Positions 8,156 through 14,946 of a DNA stretch of 57,811 nt are shown here, piece by piece. Location: positions 1-57,811 of the forward strand of contig JAACWB010000007.1 of assembly GCA_009992215.1 (NCBI GenBank), read 5' to 3'. This DNA is from an archaeon. GTDB lineage: Archaea; Nanobdellota; Nanobdellia; Pacearchaeales; GW2011-AR1. Position numbers and translations under genes: made by a program. The notes beneath the pieces were generated by a model. The model was not told the DNA's origin. It did not search any database and worked only from the letters and a program-made list of their open reading frames with translations. How positions within the stretch are numbered: position 1 is the first letter of the stretch; each line of letters starts with the position of its first letter.

Positions 8156-9715
8156 TTAGAATAATTTCTTTTGAATAATCTTTTTGTCATAGAGTGTTCC
8201 TTTTCTTTTTAGTTCATCTTTCACTTTTTCAATTTGTGTTCCCATCTTTTTTTCTCTAGCACGCGAAGCGTAATTTGCAAATTCATCTTTTGTTCCTTTT
8301 GTGATTAACATAATTAATTTTCCTTTGCTTAAACGTGCGGTTCTACCTCTTCTTTGAATTGAACGAATGGCTGAAGAAACTGGTTCATAAAAAATTACGG
8401 AAGAAACTTCTGGAATGTCAAGTCCTTCTTCGGCAATACAAGTTGCAACTAGAACATTTATTTTTTTTTCACGAAATTCATCAATTATTTTCTTTTGTTC
8501 TTTTTGACTAAGTCCAACACCTTCTAATTTTCTTTGTCCCACAAAAACTTTTGAATTTATTCCTCCAAGTTTATTTAGGTTTCTTGAAATTATATTTGCG
8601 GTATCTCTAAATTGTGTAAAAATAATCATTTTCATTTCACTGTCTTCTTTTATTTCGTCACGAACAGCACGAATGATTTCTTCAACTTTTGGATGTTCTT
8701 TTCCTTTTTCTAATAAACTGTAAGTGTAAGAATAAACCAAATTGAATTCTTTTTTGTTTGCAAGTTTTATAACGCCTCTTGATTGTTTTTTTTCTGCTTG
8801 TTCTTGAATACTCCTTAGGTATTTCATGAAACTTTCAAGCGTTTGAGTTTCAAGTAGTTCAATTGCGTGTGATATCTTTATTGCCTGAGCGCATGCAGAC
8901 ATTGCAATATAACTTTCAGGAGAGGCAATATTTTTTGAGAGTTGAAAACCAATTTTTCTTTGGAGTTCAATTAATGCAATTTTTGTGTCTGGACCAAAGA
9001 GAAAATTTCTTCTTCTTAGTTCATCGATATAACTTTCATAAATTTGTTTTAGAATTGCTCTTAATTCAATTAGTTCTTCGGGAAAAGGAATTTCTCTTTT
9101 GTCAAATTCTAATTCTTGTAAATATTCTTTCACATCATCTGAATCTCTTGTTCTAATTTCAATTGATTCAATTTTTAAGTTCATTCCAATTTCCCTTATT
9201 TTTTGTAAATCGCTTCCCGGCGAAGCTGTTAGCCCAATTAAACGTGGATGATTAGCTTCTAAGTAATAACGTTTTGCAACATAAGTATAGTCGTAATTTT
9301 TCACGCAACGATGAGCTTCGTCTTCAATTAAGAGGGAAACTTCTTTTAAGGTGTAGAGTCCTTTTTTCAAATCGTTTGCAACACATTGTGGTGTTGAAAA
9401 AATTATGTTTGCAGTATCCCAAATTTTTTTTCTTTTTTCTGCTTTCACAGTTCCAGTGAAGAGTTCAATTTCAGCCCAAAGTTCTGGGAGTTTTTCTTTA
9501 AATGAAATTAAATGTTGCTCGGCAAGAGGTTTTGTTGGTGCAAGGATTAAAACTTTTTCTTTTGGAAATTTTTTTATCCTTTCAATTACAACCATTAAAG
9601 CGATTAATGTTTTACCAAGTCCAGTTGGAAGAACGACAAGACAATTTTTTTCAATGCAAGTTTTTGCAATTTCTTCTTGGTATTTTCTTGGTTTTATATT
9701 TTGTAATTCTTTCAT
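8156..9715 (-). CDS. Hef-type SF2 DNA helicase lacking the nuclease domain
   Basis: 519 residues. Walker A PTGLGKT is at 30-36, APTKPLAEQH at about 59, DEAH at 132-135, GLTASPGS follows, and motif VI SIQRRGRTAR is near the C-terminus. The middle insertion (HAIELLETQTLESFMKYL) and the GLSQKEQKKIIDEF block are typical of archaeal Hef/FANCM helicases, which remodel stalled forks and branched DNA. Full-length Hef continues with an XPF nuclease and HhH; this protein ends right after the helicase core. The missing half is probably the separate gene at 4108-4752. The clean stop and absence of nuclease remnants argue against a recent frameshift. Confidence 0.9.
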   Translation of the reverse strand: MKELQNIKPRKYQEEIAKTCIEKNCLVVLPTGLGKTLIALMVVIERIKKFPKEKVLILAPTKPLAEQHLISFKEKLPELWAEIELFTGTVKAEKRKKIWDTANIIFSTPQCVANDLKKGLYTLKEVSLLIEDEAHRCVKNYDYTYVAKRYYLEANHPRLIGLTASPGSDLQKIREIGMNLKIESIEIRTRDSDDVKEYLQELEFDKREIPFPEELIELRAILKQIYESYIDELRRRNFLFGPDTKIALIELQRKIGFQLSKNIASPESYIAMSACAQAIKISHAIELLETQTLESFMKYLRSIQEQAEKKQSRGVIKLANKKEFNLVYSYTYSLLEKGKEHPKVEEIIRAVRDEIKEDSEMKMIIFTQFRDTANIISRNLNKLGGINSKVFVGQRKLEGVGLSQKEQKKIIDEFREKKINVLVATCIAEEGLDIPEVSSVIFYEPVSSAIRSIQRRGRTARLSKGKLIMLITKGTKDEFANYASRAREKKMGTQIEKVKDELKRKGTLYDKKIIQKKLF

Positions 9716-9781
9716 GAATTTAGAAAAGTTTTCTTTGTTATAAAAGTTAGTTGCTATTTGTTAGTAGAGGGTTTTTATTTC

Positions 9782-9852
9782 AAAATTTCTTCTTTAGTAA
9801 TATTAAAGCCCCTCCCAATATGGAATGCCCGCCCTAATTACGAAGAAATTTT
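9782..9852. repeat. C-rich stem-loop element, copy B
   Basis: Perfect 11-bp inverted repeat AAAATTTCTTC (9782-9792) with GAAGAAATTTT (9842-9852), extended inward by TAGTAAT against ATTACGA. The loop contains CCCCTCCC and TGCCCGCCC. The right end CCCTAATTACGAAG matches copies D and F. It lies between two minus-strand genes, upstream of the helicase start. Confidence 0.7.
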
Positions 9853-9898
9853 ATGATTTAATTAAGAAGAAGAAAAAGTATTATGTTGTTATGTTATT

Positions 9899-10453
9899 TT
9901 ATTTGTGGAGTAGTTCATAATAAATTTCAGTTATTTCTGAATCAATTGATTTTCTAAACTGTTCAATTACTTGTATTTTGAAAGGTAAAATTTCTAAGGT
10001 TTTTTTATCAAATTGTGAAAGCTCATGAATTACGCAAGGGCCCCCGTGGTTTTTCCATTCGGTTTTGCTTGTAGTTACTGATAGATTTTCTTCGTATCCA
10101 AAATCAAATAAAATATTTGGAATAAAATTTTCAAGAGTTTTTTGAAATTTGTTTTTATTTAATTTTAATTTTTCTTTTAATTCTAAATATTCGGAATGTT
10201 CTAGTTTAAGTCCAGCATACGTTTTTGGAACAGCTCCAACATACACAAGTGGAAAATTATTCAATAAAAAAATTGCAGGACGAATTCTATCATTTGTACG
10301 TGGAAAATAATAACTGTTAACTTCTTCAGTTATTCCAATTTGATATTCATTTCCTTCTTTTGTTATTAAATGTGCAATAATAGCCGGAATGTGCTCTAAT
10401 TCAGAAATTAATTTTGAAAAAGTTGTAGCGACTTTTGTTTCGATTGTTTCCAT
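9899..10453 (-). CDS. conserved-looking hypothetical cytoplasmic protein
   Basis: 184 residues from the ATG at 10453; a TTG at 10462 would overlap the upstream gene. No family recognised. It has mixed alpha/beta character and no membrane segment or signal. The short stretch WKNHGGPCVIHELSQF near residue 135 has Cys and His residues that could be functional. The start codon follows the stop of the M50-like gene by one base, so the two are almost certainly co-transcribed and may act together at the membrane. Confidence 0.6.
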   Translation of the reverse strand: METIETKVATTFSKLISELEHIPAIIAHLITKEGNEYQIGITEEVNSYYFPRTNDRIRPAIFLLNNFPLVYVGAVPKTYAGLKLEHSEYLELKEKLKLNKNKFQKTLENFIPNILFDFGYEENLSVTTSKTEWKNHGGPCVIHELSQFDKKTLEILPFKIQVIEQFRKSIDSEITEIYYELLHK

Positions 10454-10454
10454 T

Positions 10455-11129
10455 TTATACAATAACCATACTCATCACAAGTCCAATTGAGGCTATGATT
10501 GCTGCTGCCCACCATAAACTTTGTCTTCCAAAAAACATTTTTGTTCCATCAAGGTCTCCAAGTGGAATTACTTGGAAGAATGCGTAAACTAAATTTAATT
10601 TTGAGAAAAGTGGCATGTTAATTAAGTAACCTAAAACTGCAAATAAAAGATTTGCAATAATTCCGATAAATGCAATCCAACCCATTTCATCTTCTGTTAC
10701 TTCAGAATATTGATACATTTGCCATCTACGTGCAGTCCTGTAAACAGTTCCCTTTATTTCAAAAGTTAAACAAGCCATCCAATTAACTAACCCTACAGAA
10801 ATAAATTTAACAATTAATGGAATAAAAAATCCTGCGGGAAATTTTGATTTCATTTTTTGTGAATCTTTTAATCCGCTTATTCTTTTTGAAAAAGGATTTA
10901 TTGTAATTAGACGTTGAAATTCCCAAGTTTTAATTTCGATTTCTGCATCAAAAAAGAAAGCCATTATTTTTTTTGCAATAACGTTAATTAGGATTACCAA
11001 AAGTATTGTTCCAATAGAAGTAAAAATAAATGTTTGCCAGGCTTCCACGTTTTCTGCGTTAAGTGAAACTAGCGTTCCTAAAACAAGTGCAATACTTAAT
11101 ATTGAAAATATTTCCTTTTTACTAAACAT
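10455..11129 (-). CDS. M50/site-2-protease-like membrane protein without HExxH
   Basis: 224 residues with about five hydrophobic segments. The C-terminal part FFQVIPLGDLDGTKMFFG resembles the second metal motif (NxxPxxxxDG) of M50 proteases. An archaeal M50 would carry HExxH followed by a G-x-x-A-E-F/I-like stretch. Here the matching region reads INVIAKKIMAFFFDAEIEIKTWEF, with no zinc-binding histidines. It therefore looks like a catalytically dead relative, perhaps a chaperone or regulator of membrane proteins. The family call rests on the DG motif and topology. It leads a two-gene unit with the hypothetical gene at 9899. Confidence 0.6.
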   Translation of the reverse strand: MFSKKEIFSILSIALVLGTLVSLNAENVEAWQTFIFTSIGTILLVILINVIAKKIMAFFFDAEIEIKTWEFQRLITINPFSKRISGLKDSQKMKSKFPAGFFIPLIVKFISVGLVNWMACLTFEIKGTVYRTARRWQMYQYSEVTEDEMGWIAFIGIIANLLFAVLGYLINMPLFSKLNLVYAFFQVIPLGDLDGTKMFFGRQSLWWAAAIIASIGLVMSMVIV

Positions 11130-11267
11130 GTGAAAAAAAGGTCTTTCTTTTTTATAAAATTGAGTGTTTGAAATCTTTTATTTTGCAGTGTAGATTTCCT
11201 TTAATTTTGTAGAATTCGTCTATTTTATCATGGAAAACTATTTAAATAAACTCAAATTAATTTTATT

Positions 11268-11564
11268 ATGAAGATTAAAAAAATAACAGAGGTTTTGGGA
11301 ACGAAAGTTTTCACAGATAATGGGGACCTTTTTGGTGAAATTGAAGAAGCAAATTTATATGAAAATAAAATTGATGGTTGGAGAATAAAGGTTGACTCAA
11401 GTTTATCTTCACTTCTTGGTGGAGCTAAAGGAGTTATTATTCCTCATAGATTTGTTAGAGCCATTAGTGATATTTGCATAATTAACAAAGCGGCAATGCC
11501 TAGTCAAGAATCTGATTTGACAGAGAATGAGACTATGGATTTGAGTGACGCTGACTTAATTTAA
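11268..11564 (+). CDS. PRC-barrel domain protein (CdpB-like)
   Basis: 98 residues. A single PRC-barrel covers about 1-75: KVFTDNGDLFGEIEEANL, then GVIIPHRFVRAISDICII. Short archaeal PRC-barrel proteins include the CdpB proteins of FtsZ-based cell division and relatives of unknown role. The tail at 76-98 is acidic (ESDLTENETMDLSDADLI) and probably unstructured. A TATA-like TTTAAATAAA lies about 30 nt upstream. The stop is followed by the first copy of the U-tract/hairpin repeat. The division role is inference from the family. Confidence 0.75.
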   Translation: MKIKKITEVLGTKVFTDNGDLFGEIEEANLYENKIDGWRIKVDSSLSSLLGGAKGVIIPHRFVRAISDICIINKAAMPSQESDLTENETMDLSDADLI

Positions 11565-11568
11565 TTTT

Positions 11569-11732
11569 AATTTTGTTTCTTTTTGGTTATTTTGAAATGT
11601 TGAACCGACTAACACGTACCAAAGTATGCGCTGTAAATTGAAATTTTAAACTAATTCAAAAATAATTCAAAATTGGAAAAGTAAACAACACAAGAAAATG
11701 CCTCGTCTAAACGCAAAAATAATTCAAAATTG
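11569..11732 (+). repeat. U-tract/hairpin repeat, copy 1 plus truncated second unit
   Basis: It starts TTTTGTTTCTTTTTGG just after the PRC-barrel stop, then AACACGTAC-CAAA-GTATGCGCT (a degraded hairpin with two mismatches), then the tail CAAAAATAATTCAAAATTGG at 11657-11676. A truncated second unit with GTAAACAACACAAG and the same tail runs to 11732. Full-length relatives are at 32379, 34603, 37110 and 56423. No coding sequence is seen in this 209-nt gap. Confidence 0.7.
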
Positions 11733-11773
11733 AGTGAAGAAATTTATTTAAAGGATTTTGTTTTATAATTACT

Positions 11774-12325
11774 ATGTCAACAATATTACAAAGTGCACTT
11801 CTTACTAATTTTTTGTATCCTCTGCTCTTAGTTTTCTTTATTGTTTTTGCAATTTTAGAAAAGACTGAAATGTTAGGAAAGGACAAAAAGCAACTTAATG
11901 CAGGAATTGGACTTATTGTTGCTTTGATTTTTGTTGGAGCTGTTTATCCAAAGTTAATTGTTGAAAACATTTTACAATATTTGTCAGTTGGATTAGTTAT
12001 AATTTTCATTTCTCTAATGCTTTGGGGATTTATTAGTGGAAATAAAGACTTTACTGTAACTGATAAAGATGGACTTAAAATAAATAAAGCATTTTTATTT
12101 TTGGTTCTTGGTTCACTTGTTTGTGCTATTCTTTGGGCAACAGGAATAGGTGGAAAAGTGATTGATGGACTTCTTTTAATTTTTGGAACACTTTTCAAAT
12201 CTGATTGGAGTAGTTCGTTTTGGGCAAATTTTGTTATCATTGCAATAATATTAATTGTTGTTGCACTTGTTACTGGTTGGAATCCTTTCAAGAAAAAATT
12301 TGATTGGTGGATTAGATTAAAATAG
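11774..12325 (+). CDS. multi-pass membrane protein, first of three paralogues
   Basis: 183 residues with about five hydrophobic helices and a short basic tail (NPFKKKFDWWIRLK). The N-terminus STILQSALLTNFLYPLLLVF is nearly repeated in the next gene (ATILQSSLLTNFLYPLLLVF), and the blocks KLIVEN and GLVIIFISLMLWGFISG are also shared. No enzyme motifs and no family name recognised. It stands at the upstream edge of the pilus-like locus, so a membrane role in pilus assembly is plausible but unproven. It has its own promoter region (TTTATTTAAAGG). Confidence 0.75.
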   Translation: MSTILQSALLTNFLYPLLLVFFIVFAILEKTEMLGKDKKQLNAGIGLIVALIFVGAVYPKLIVENILQYLSVGLVIIFISLMLWGFISGNKDFTVTDKDGLKINKAFLFLVLGSLVCAILWATGIGGKVIDGLLLIFGTLFKSDWSSSFWANFVIIAIILIVVALVTGWNPFKKKFDWWIRLK

Positions 12326-12405
12326 TTAATAGTATGTAGCTTGTAGTTGGTAGTTTCTGGAAATTTTACAAACTATTTACTAAATACTAATATCTACTAA
12401 CTATT
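12321..12405. repeat. TAGT-type repeat in an imperfect hairpin
   Basis: AATAGTTA (12321-12328) is complementary to TAACTATT (12398-12405). Between them GTAGTTGGTAGTTTC faces AAACTATTTACTAAATAC, giving further weak pairing. The units match the tracts at 1463 and 48806. It occupies nearly all of the gap between two paralogous membrane protein genes. Confidence 0.5.
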
Positions 12406-12441
12406 AGAAATCTATATAAATGATTTTTAGCTTATTTTAAC

Positions 12442-12963
12442 ATGGCAACAATATTACAAAGTTCACTTTTGACGAATTTTTTATATCCGTTACTTTTAGT
12501 GTTCTTCTTGTCTTATGCTATTTTACAAAAAACAAAAATATTGGGAGATGGCAAACAACAACTTGATGCTGGTGTTTCATTAATTGTTTCATTAATTTTT
12601 GTTGGTGCGGTTTTTCCAAAATTAATTGTTGCTAATTTGGTTCAATTCATGAGTGTTGGACTTGTAATTATTTTTGTTGGTTTAATGCTTTGGGGATTTA
12701 TTAGTGGTAAAGGAGAATTTCCAGAGAAGACAGTTAAGAAATTAGGTTGGGTTGTTGGAATTGCTATTGTCTTTGCTGTTTTATGGGCTACAGGAATGGG
12801 TTCTCCAGTTGTTTTAGGTCTTCAAAAGTTAATGGCTTTCCTATTTGATTCAAATTGGAGTGGAACATTTTGGACTAATGCAATTTTTGTTGTTATAGTT
12901 GCTGCTGCTATTGCTCTTGTTATGAAGAAAGCGCCTGTTGTTGAAGAAAAGAAAGGTGACTAG
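12442..12963 (+). CDS. multi-pass membrane protein, second of three paralogues
   Basis: 173 residues and about five transmembrane helices. It aligns along its length with the preceding protein: LLTNFLYPLLLVFF, KQQLDAGVSLIVSLIFVGA, SVGLVIIFVGLMLWGFISG. The C-terminus ends in a charged tail (KKAPVVEEKKGD) that probably faces the cytoplasm. The tandem order and level of identity indicate gene duplication. Function unknown; its position upstream of the coiled-coil and ATPase genes suggests membership in the pilus-like system. Confidence 0.75.
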   Translation: MATILQSSLLTNFLYPLLLVFFLSYAILQKTKILGDGKQQLDAGVSLIVSLIFVGAVFPKLIVANLVQFMSVGLVIIFVGLMLWGFISGKGEFPEKTVKKLGWVVGIAIVFAVLWATGMGSPVVLGLQKLMAFLFDSNWSGTFWTNAIFVVIVAAAIALVMKKAPVVEEKKGD

Positions 12964-13017
12964 AAATAGTTCTTTTTGAATAAAAACATATATAAACAAT
13001 TTTTCATATAAAATAAT

Positions 13018-13605
13018 ATGTTAGGTGGTATAATTTCACTCGCTTCTTATGGACTTAATACAGGTGGAACTGTTGGAAATATACTTTATCAATTAGAACA
13101 ACAAGGAGTTTTCTCTTATGTTTTACCTTTCTTGATGATTTTTGCAATAACTTATGGAATACTTGACAAGACTGGAATTTTCAAACAAAATAATATTAAT
13201 ATCATTTTATCTCTAGCTGTTAGTTTAATGGCTTTACAAATGAATTTTGTTTCATACTTTTTTAGAGAACTTTTCCCAAGAATGGGAGTTGTACTTTCAA
13301 TAATTTTAGTTATTGTAATTTTACTTGGTTTGTTTTTTGATTTGGATGAACCTTGGGTTAAAACAGGTATTGGTTTTTTTATGATTATTGGATTATTCAT
13401 AATAGTTTTTCAAAGTTTAGATATATTTAACTGGATTGGATTTAGTTGGGGAACTTCGAGTGGATTATATTATTGGTTCCAAAGAAATGGTATTGCGTTA
13501 ATTACAGGAATTTTTGTTATTGTCGGAATTATTATAATTGGGAAGAAAAAGACCCCACAAGCAGATAGTGTTGTTGAGCAAATTGCTGCAAAGAAAAAAG
13601 ATTAA
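13018..13605 (+). CDS. multi-pass membrane protein, third and most diverged paralogue
   Basis: 195 residues, about five helices. After an N-terminal extension (GGIISLASYGLNTGGTVGN) it has FSYVLPFLMIFAITYGILDK, which corresponds to FLYPLLLVFFIVFAILEK of the first paralogue, and NINIILSLAVSLMALQ in place of LNAGIGLIVALIFVGA. The tail is basic (GKKKTPQADSVVEQIAAKKKD). It converges with the coiled-coil gene at 13626. Three unequal paralogues suggest subunits of a hetero-oligomeric membrane assembly; that is inference. Confidence 0.7.
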   Translation: MLGGIISLASYGLNTGGTVGNILYQLEQQGVFSYVLPFLMIFAITYGILDKTGIFKQNNINIILSLAVSLMALQMNFVSYFFRELFPRMGVVLSIILVIVILLGLFFDLDEPWVKTGIGFFMIIGLFIIVFQSLDIFNWIGFSWGTSSGLYYWFQRNGIALITGIFVIVGIIIIGKKKTPQADSVVEQIAAKKKD

Positions 13606-13625
13606 ATTTTTTTAGAATTATTAAT

Positions 13626-14357
13626 TTATAATTTTCCAGAAACTTTTGTAAAAGAATCTTCGACCATCTTTAATTCTTTTTTCATATAATCAAGTCCTTT
13701 TCCATATTCTCCTACTTTTTCCAGAATTGAGAGTTGCATTTTATCAAAACTTTTTTCCATTCTTTTTAGTCTTTCATTAATATTTTCAACTTTTGTTTCA
13801 AATATTGTCTTGAATTCACGAAATTCATGTAATTCTTTAGTTATCTTTCTTATTTTTTCTTCAAAAACTTGTTCCGCCACTTCAATTATTGTATCTGTAT
13901 TTTGAGGCATCCCATATCCTTCTTGTCCGCCATAATATTCTTCTTGTTCATAATTTTCTTGTGGGGCATATGAATCTTGTCCGTACCCTGCAAATGGTTC
14001 TTGGGCGGGATAACTTTCTTGTCCATAACCTTGAGAATATCCTTGGTTTTGCATTGGTTGTTGTGGATTATATTGTTGTTCCATTGTTTGCGGTGGTTGA
14101 GGAGAATAATTTTCCTCTGGTTTATACACGTTTTCTGTTGGTTCTTCTTTTTTTGGAAGAGTTTCGTTAAAATCCATGATTGAAGGGTTCATTCCTTCTG
14201 TTGGATTTGTATCAACAACAGCTTCTTTAATTTTTGACTGATTTAGTGCATCAGAAATTTCCATTGGACTTATTCCTTCTGCTCTAAGTGTAGCGATTAT
14301 TTCACCTTCTCCCTTTCCCTCTTTTTTTAGTTGCATTACTCTTTCTAATGCTGCCAT
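13626..14357 (-). CDS. coiled-coil protein with Q/Y/G/P-rich low-complexity middle
   Basis: 243 residues. The first ~45 form a small helical domain (EGEIIATLRAEGISPMEISDAL). Residues about 80-155 are low-complexity, rich in Q, Y, P, G and E, with YGQ/YAQ-like repeats. Residues about 160-243 form a long coiled coil (FEEKIRKITKELHEFREFKT). This scaffold-like layout and its place beside the FlaI-type ATPase recall the ArlC/D/E scaffold proteins of archaella, but I see no diagnostic motif. It is downstream of and probably co-transcribed with the coiled-coil gene at 14405. Confidence 0.7.
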   Translation of the reverse strand: MAALERVMQLKKEGKGEGEIIATLRAEGISPMEISDALNQSKIKEAVVDTNPTEGMNPSIMDFNETLPKKEEPTENVYKPEENYSPQPPQTMEQQYNPQQPMQNQGYSQGYGQESYPAQEPFAGYGQDSYAPQENYEQEEYYGGQEGYGMPQNTDTIIEVAEQVFEEKIRKITKELHEFREFKTIFETKVENINERLKRMEKSFDKMQLSILEKVGEYGKGLDYMKKELKMVEDSFTKVSGKL

Positions 14358-14404
14358 GATTTTTTAAGGGATTAATTGTTTTTTAAGGTTTCTCTAGTGA
14401 AAAA

Positions 14405-14746
14405 TTATTTTTTGTGATGTGTTTCTAAGTCGGACTTTTTTACAAACTCCATTGGTTGAAACATTTTTGCTTGTTTAACTAAAATATCTAAATCTTCTTT
14501 TTTTGCAAACTTTCCAACTTCTCCGGAGAGAGTTTCAATGAAATCTCTAATCTTTTCAACATTATTGTTAAGTGTTTCAATATCTTTTTTCATTTCTAAA
14601 ATTTCATCTTCTGTTTTGTCTCTAAAATCAATTAAGTTTTGTCCAATAAGAATTAATCTATCTTTTAGGTTCCTGTTTCTTTCTTCTAAATCTCTAATTG
14701 AACTTGCGCCGTACTGGTCTTCAGAATAATTAGCACCTTCTTCCAT
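14405..14746 (-). CDS. small coiled-coil protein next to the pilus ATPase
   Basis: 113 residues, nearly all heptad-like helix (IRDLEERNRNLKDRLILIGQ, then EILEMKKDIETLNNNVEKIR). The C-terminal ~30 residues (FAKKEDLDILVKQAKMF) look like a short globular or helical tail. I place the start at the ATG at 14746; the frame stays open to 14851 only because it runs through the C-rich stem-loop. It is divergent from the ATPase gene and upstream of the longer coiled-coil gene. It is probably a cytoplasmic scaffold of the pilus motor, by context only. Confidence 0.65.
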   Translation of the reverse strand: MEEGANYSEDQYGASSIRDLEERNRNLKDRLILIGQNLIDFRDKTEDEILEMKKDIETLNNNVEKIRDFIETLSGEVGKFAKKEDLDILVKQAKMFQPMEFVKKSDLETHHKK

Positions 14747-14796
14747 AATTATTTTAGTGATTAATAGTTTAAAATGTTTTAGGAGTTTGTAAGCTG

Positions 14797-14863
14797 GAAA
14801 ATAAATTTTGCGATTGATATTAAAAACATCCCGCCCACCCACCCAATACAAAAATTTATTTTC
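14797..14863. repeat. C-rich stem-loop element, copy C (G-quadruplex-like loop)
   Basis: Perfect 13-bp arms GAAAATAAATTTT (14797-14809) and AAAATTTATTTTC (14851-14863). The loop at 14830-14844 is CCCGCCCACCCACCC: four GGG runs with single-base spacers on the minus strand, the most stable type of G-quadruplex sequence. It lies in the divergent intergenic region between the coiled-coil gene and the pilus ATPase gene, where it could influence both promoters. Confidence 0.78.
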
Positions 14864-14946
14864 TAAAAAATTAAGTAATTCGTAGTAAACAATGGAAGAT
14901 ATCTCTTTACAACAATTAATATAAAGTATTTTTCTTTATTTTTTAT

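Noticed and set aside
14747..14851. N-terminal extension of the coiled-coil gene at 14405
   Set aside because: The extra codons cross the C-rich stem-loop (giving a GGR-type stretch) and precede a good internal ATG at 14746.
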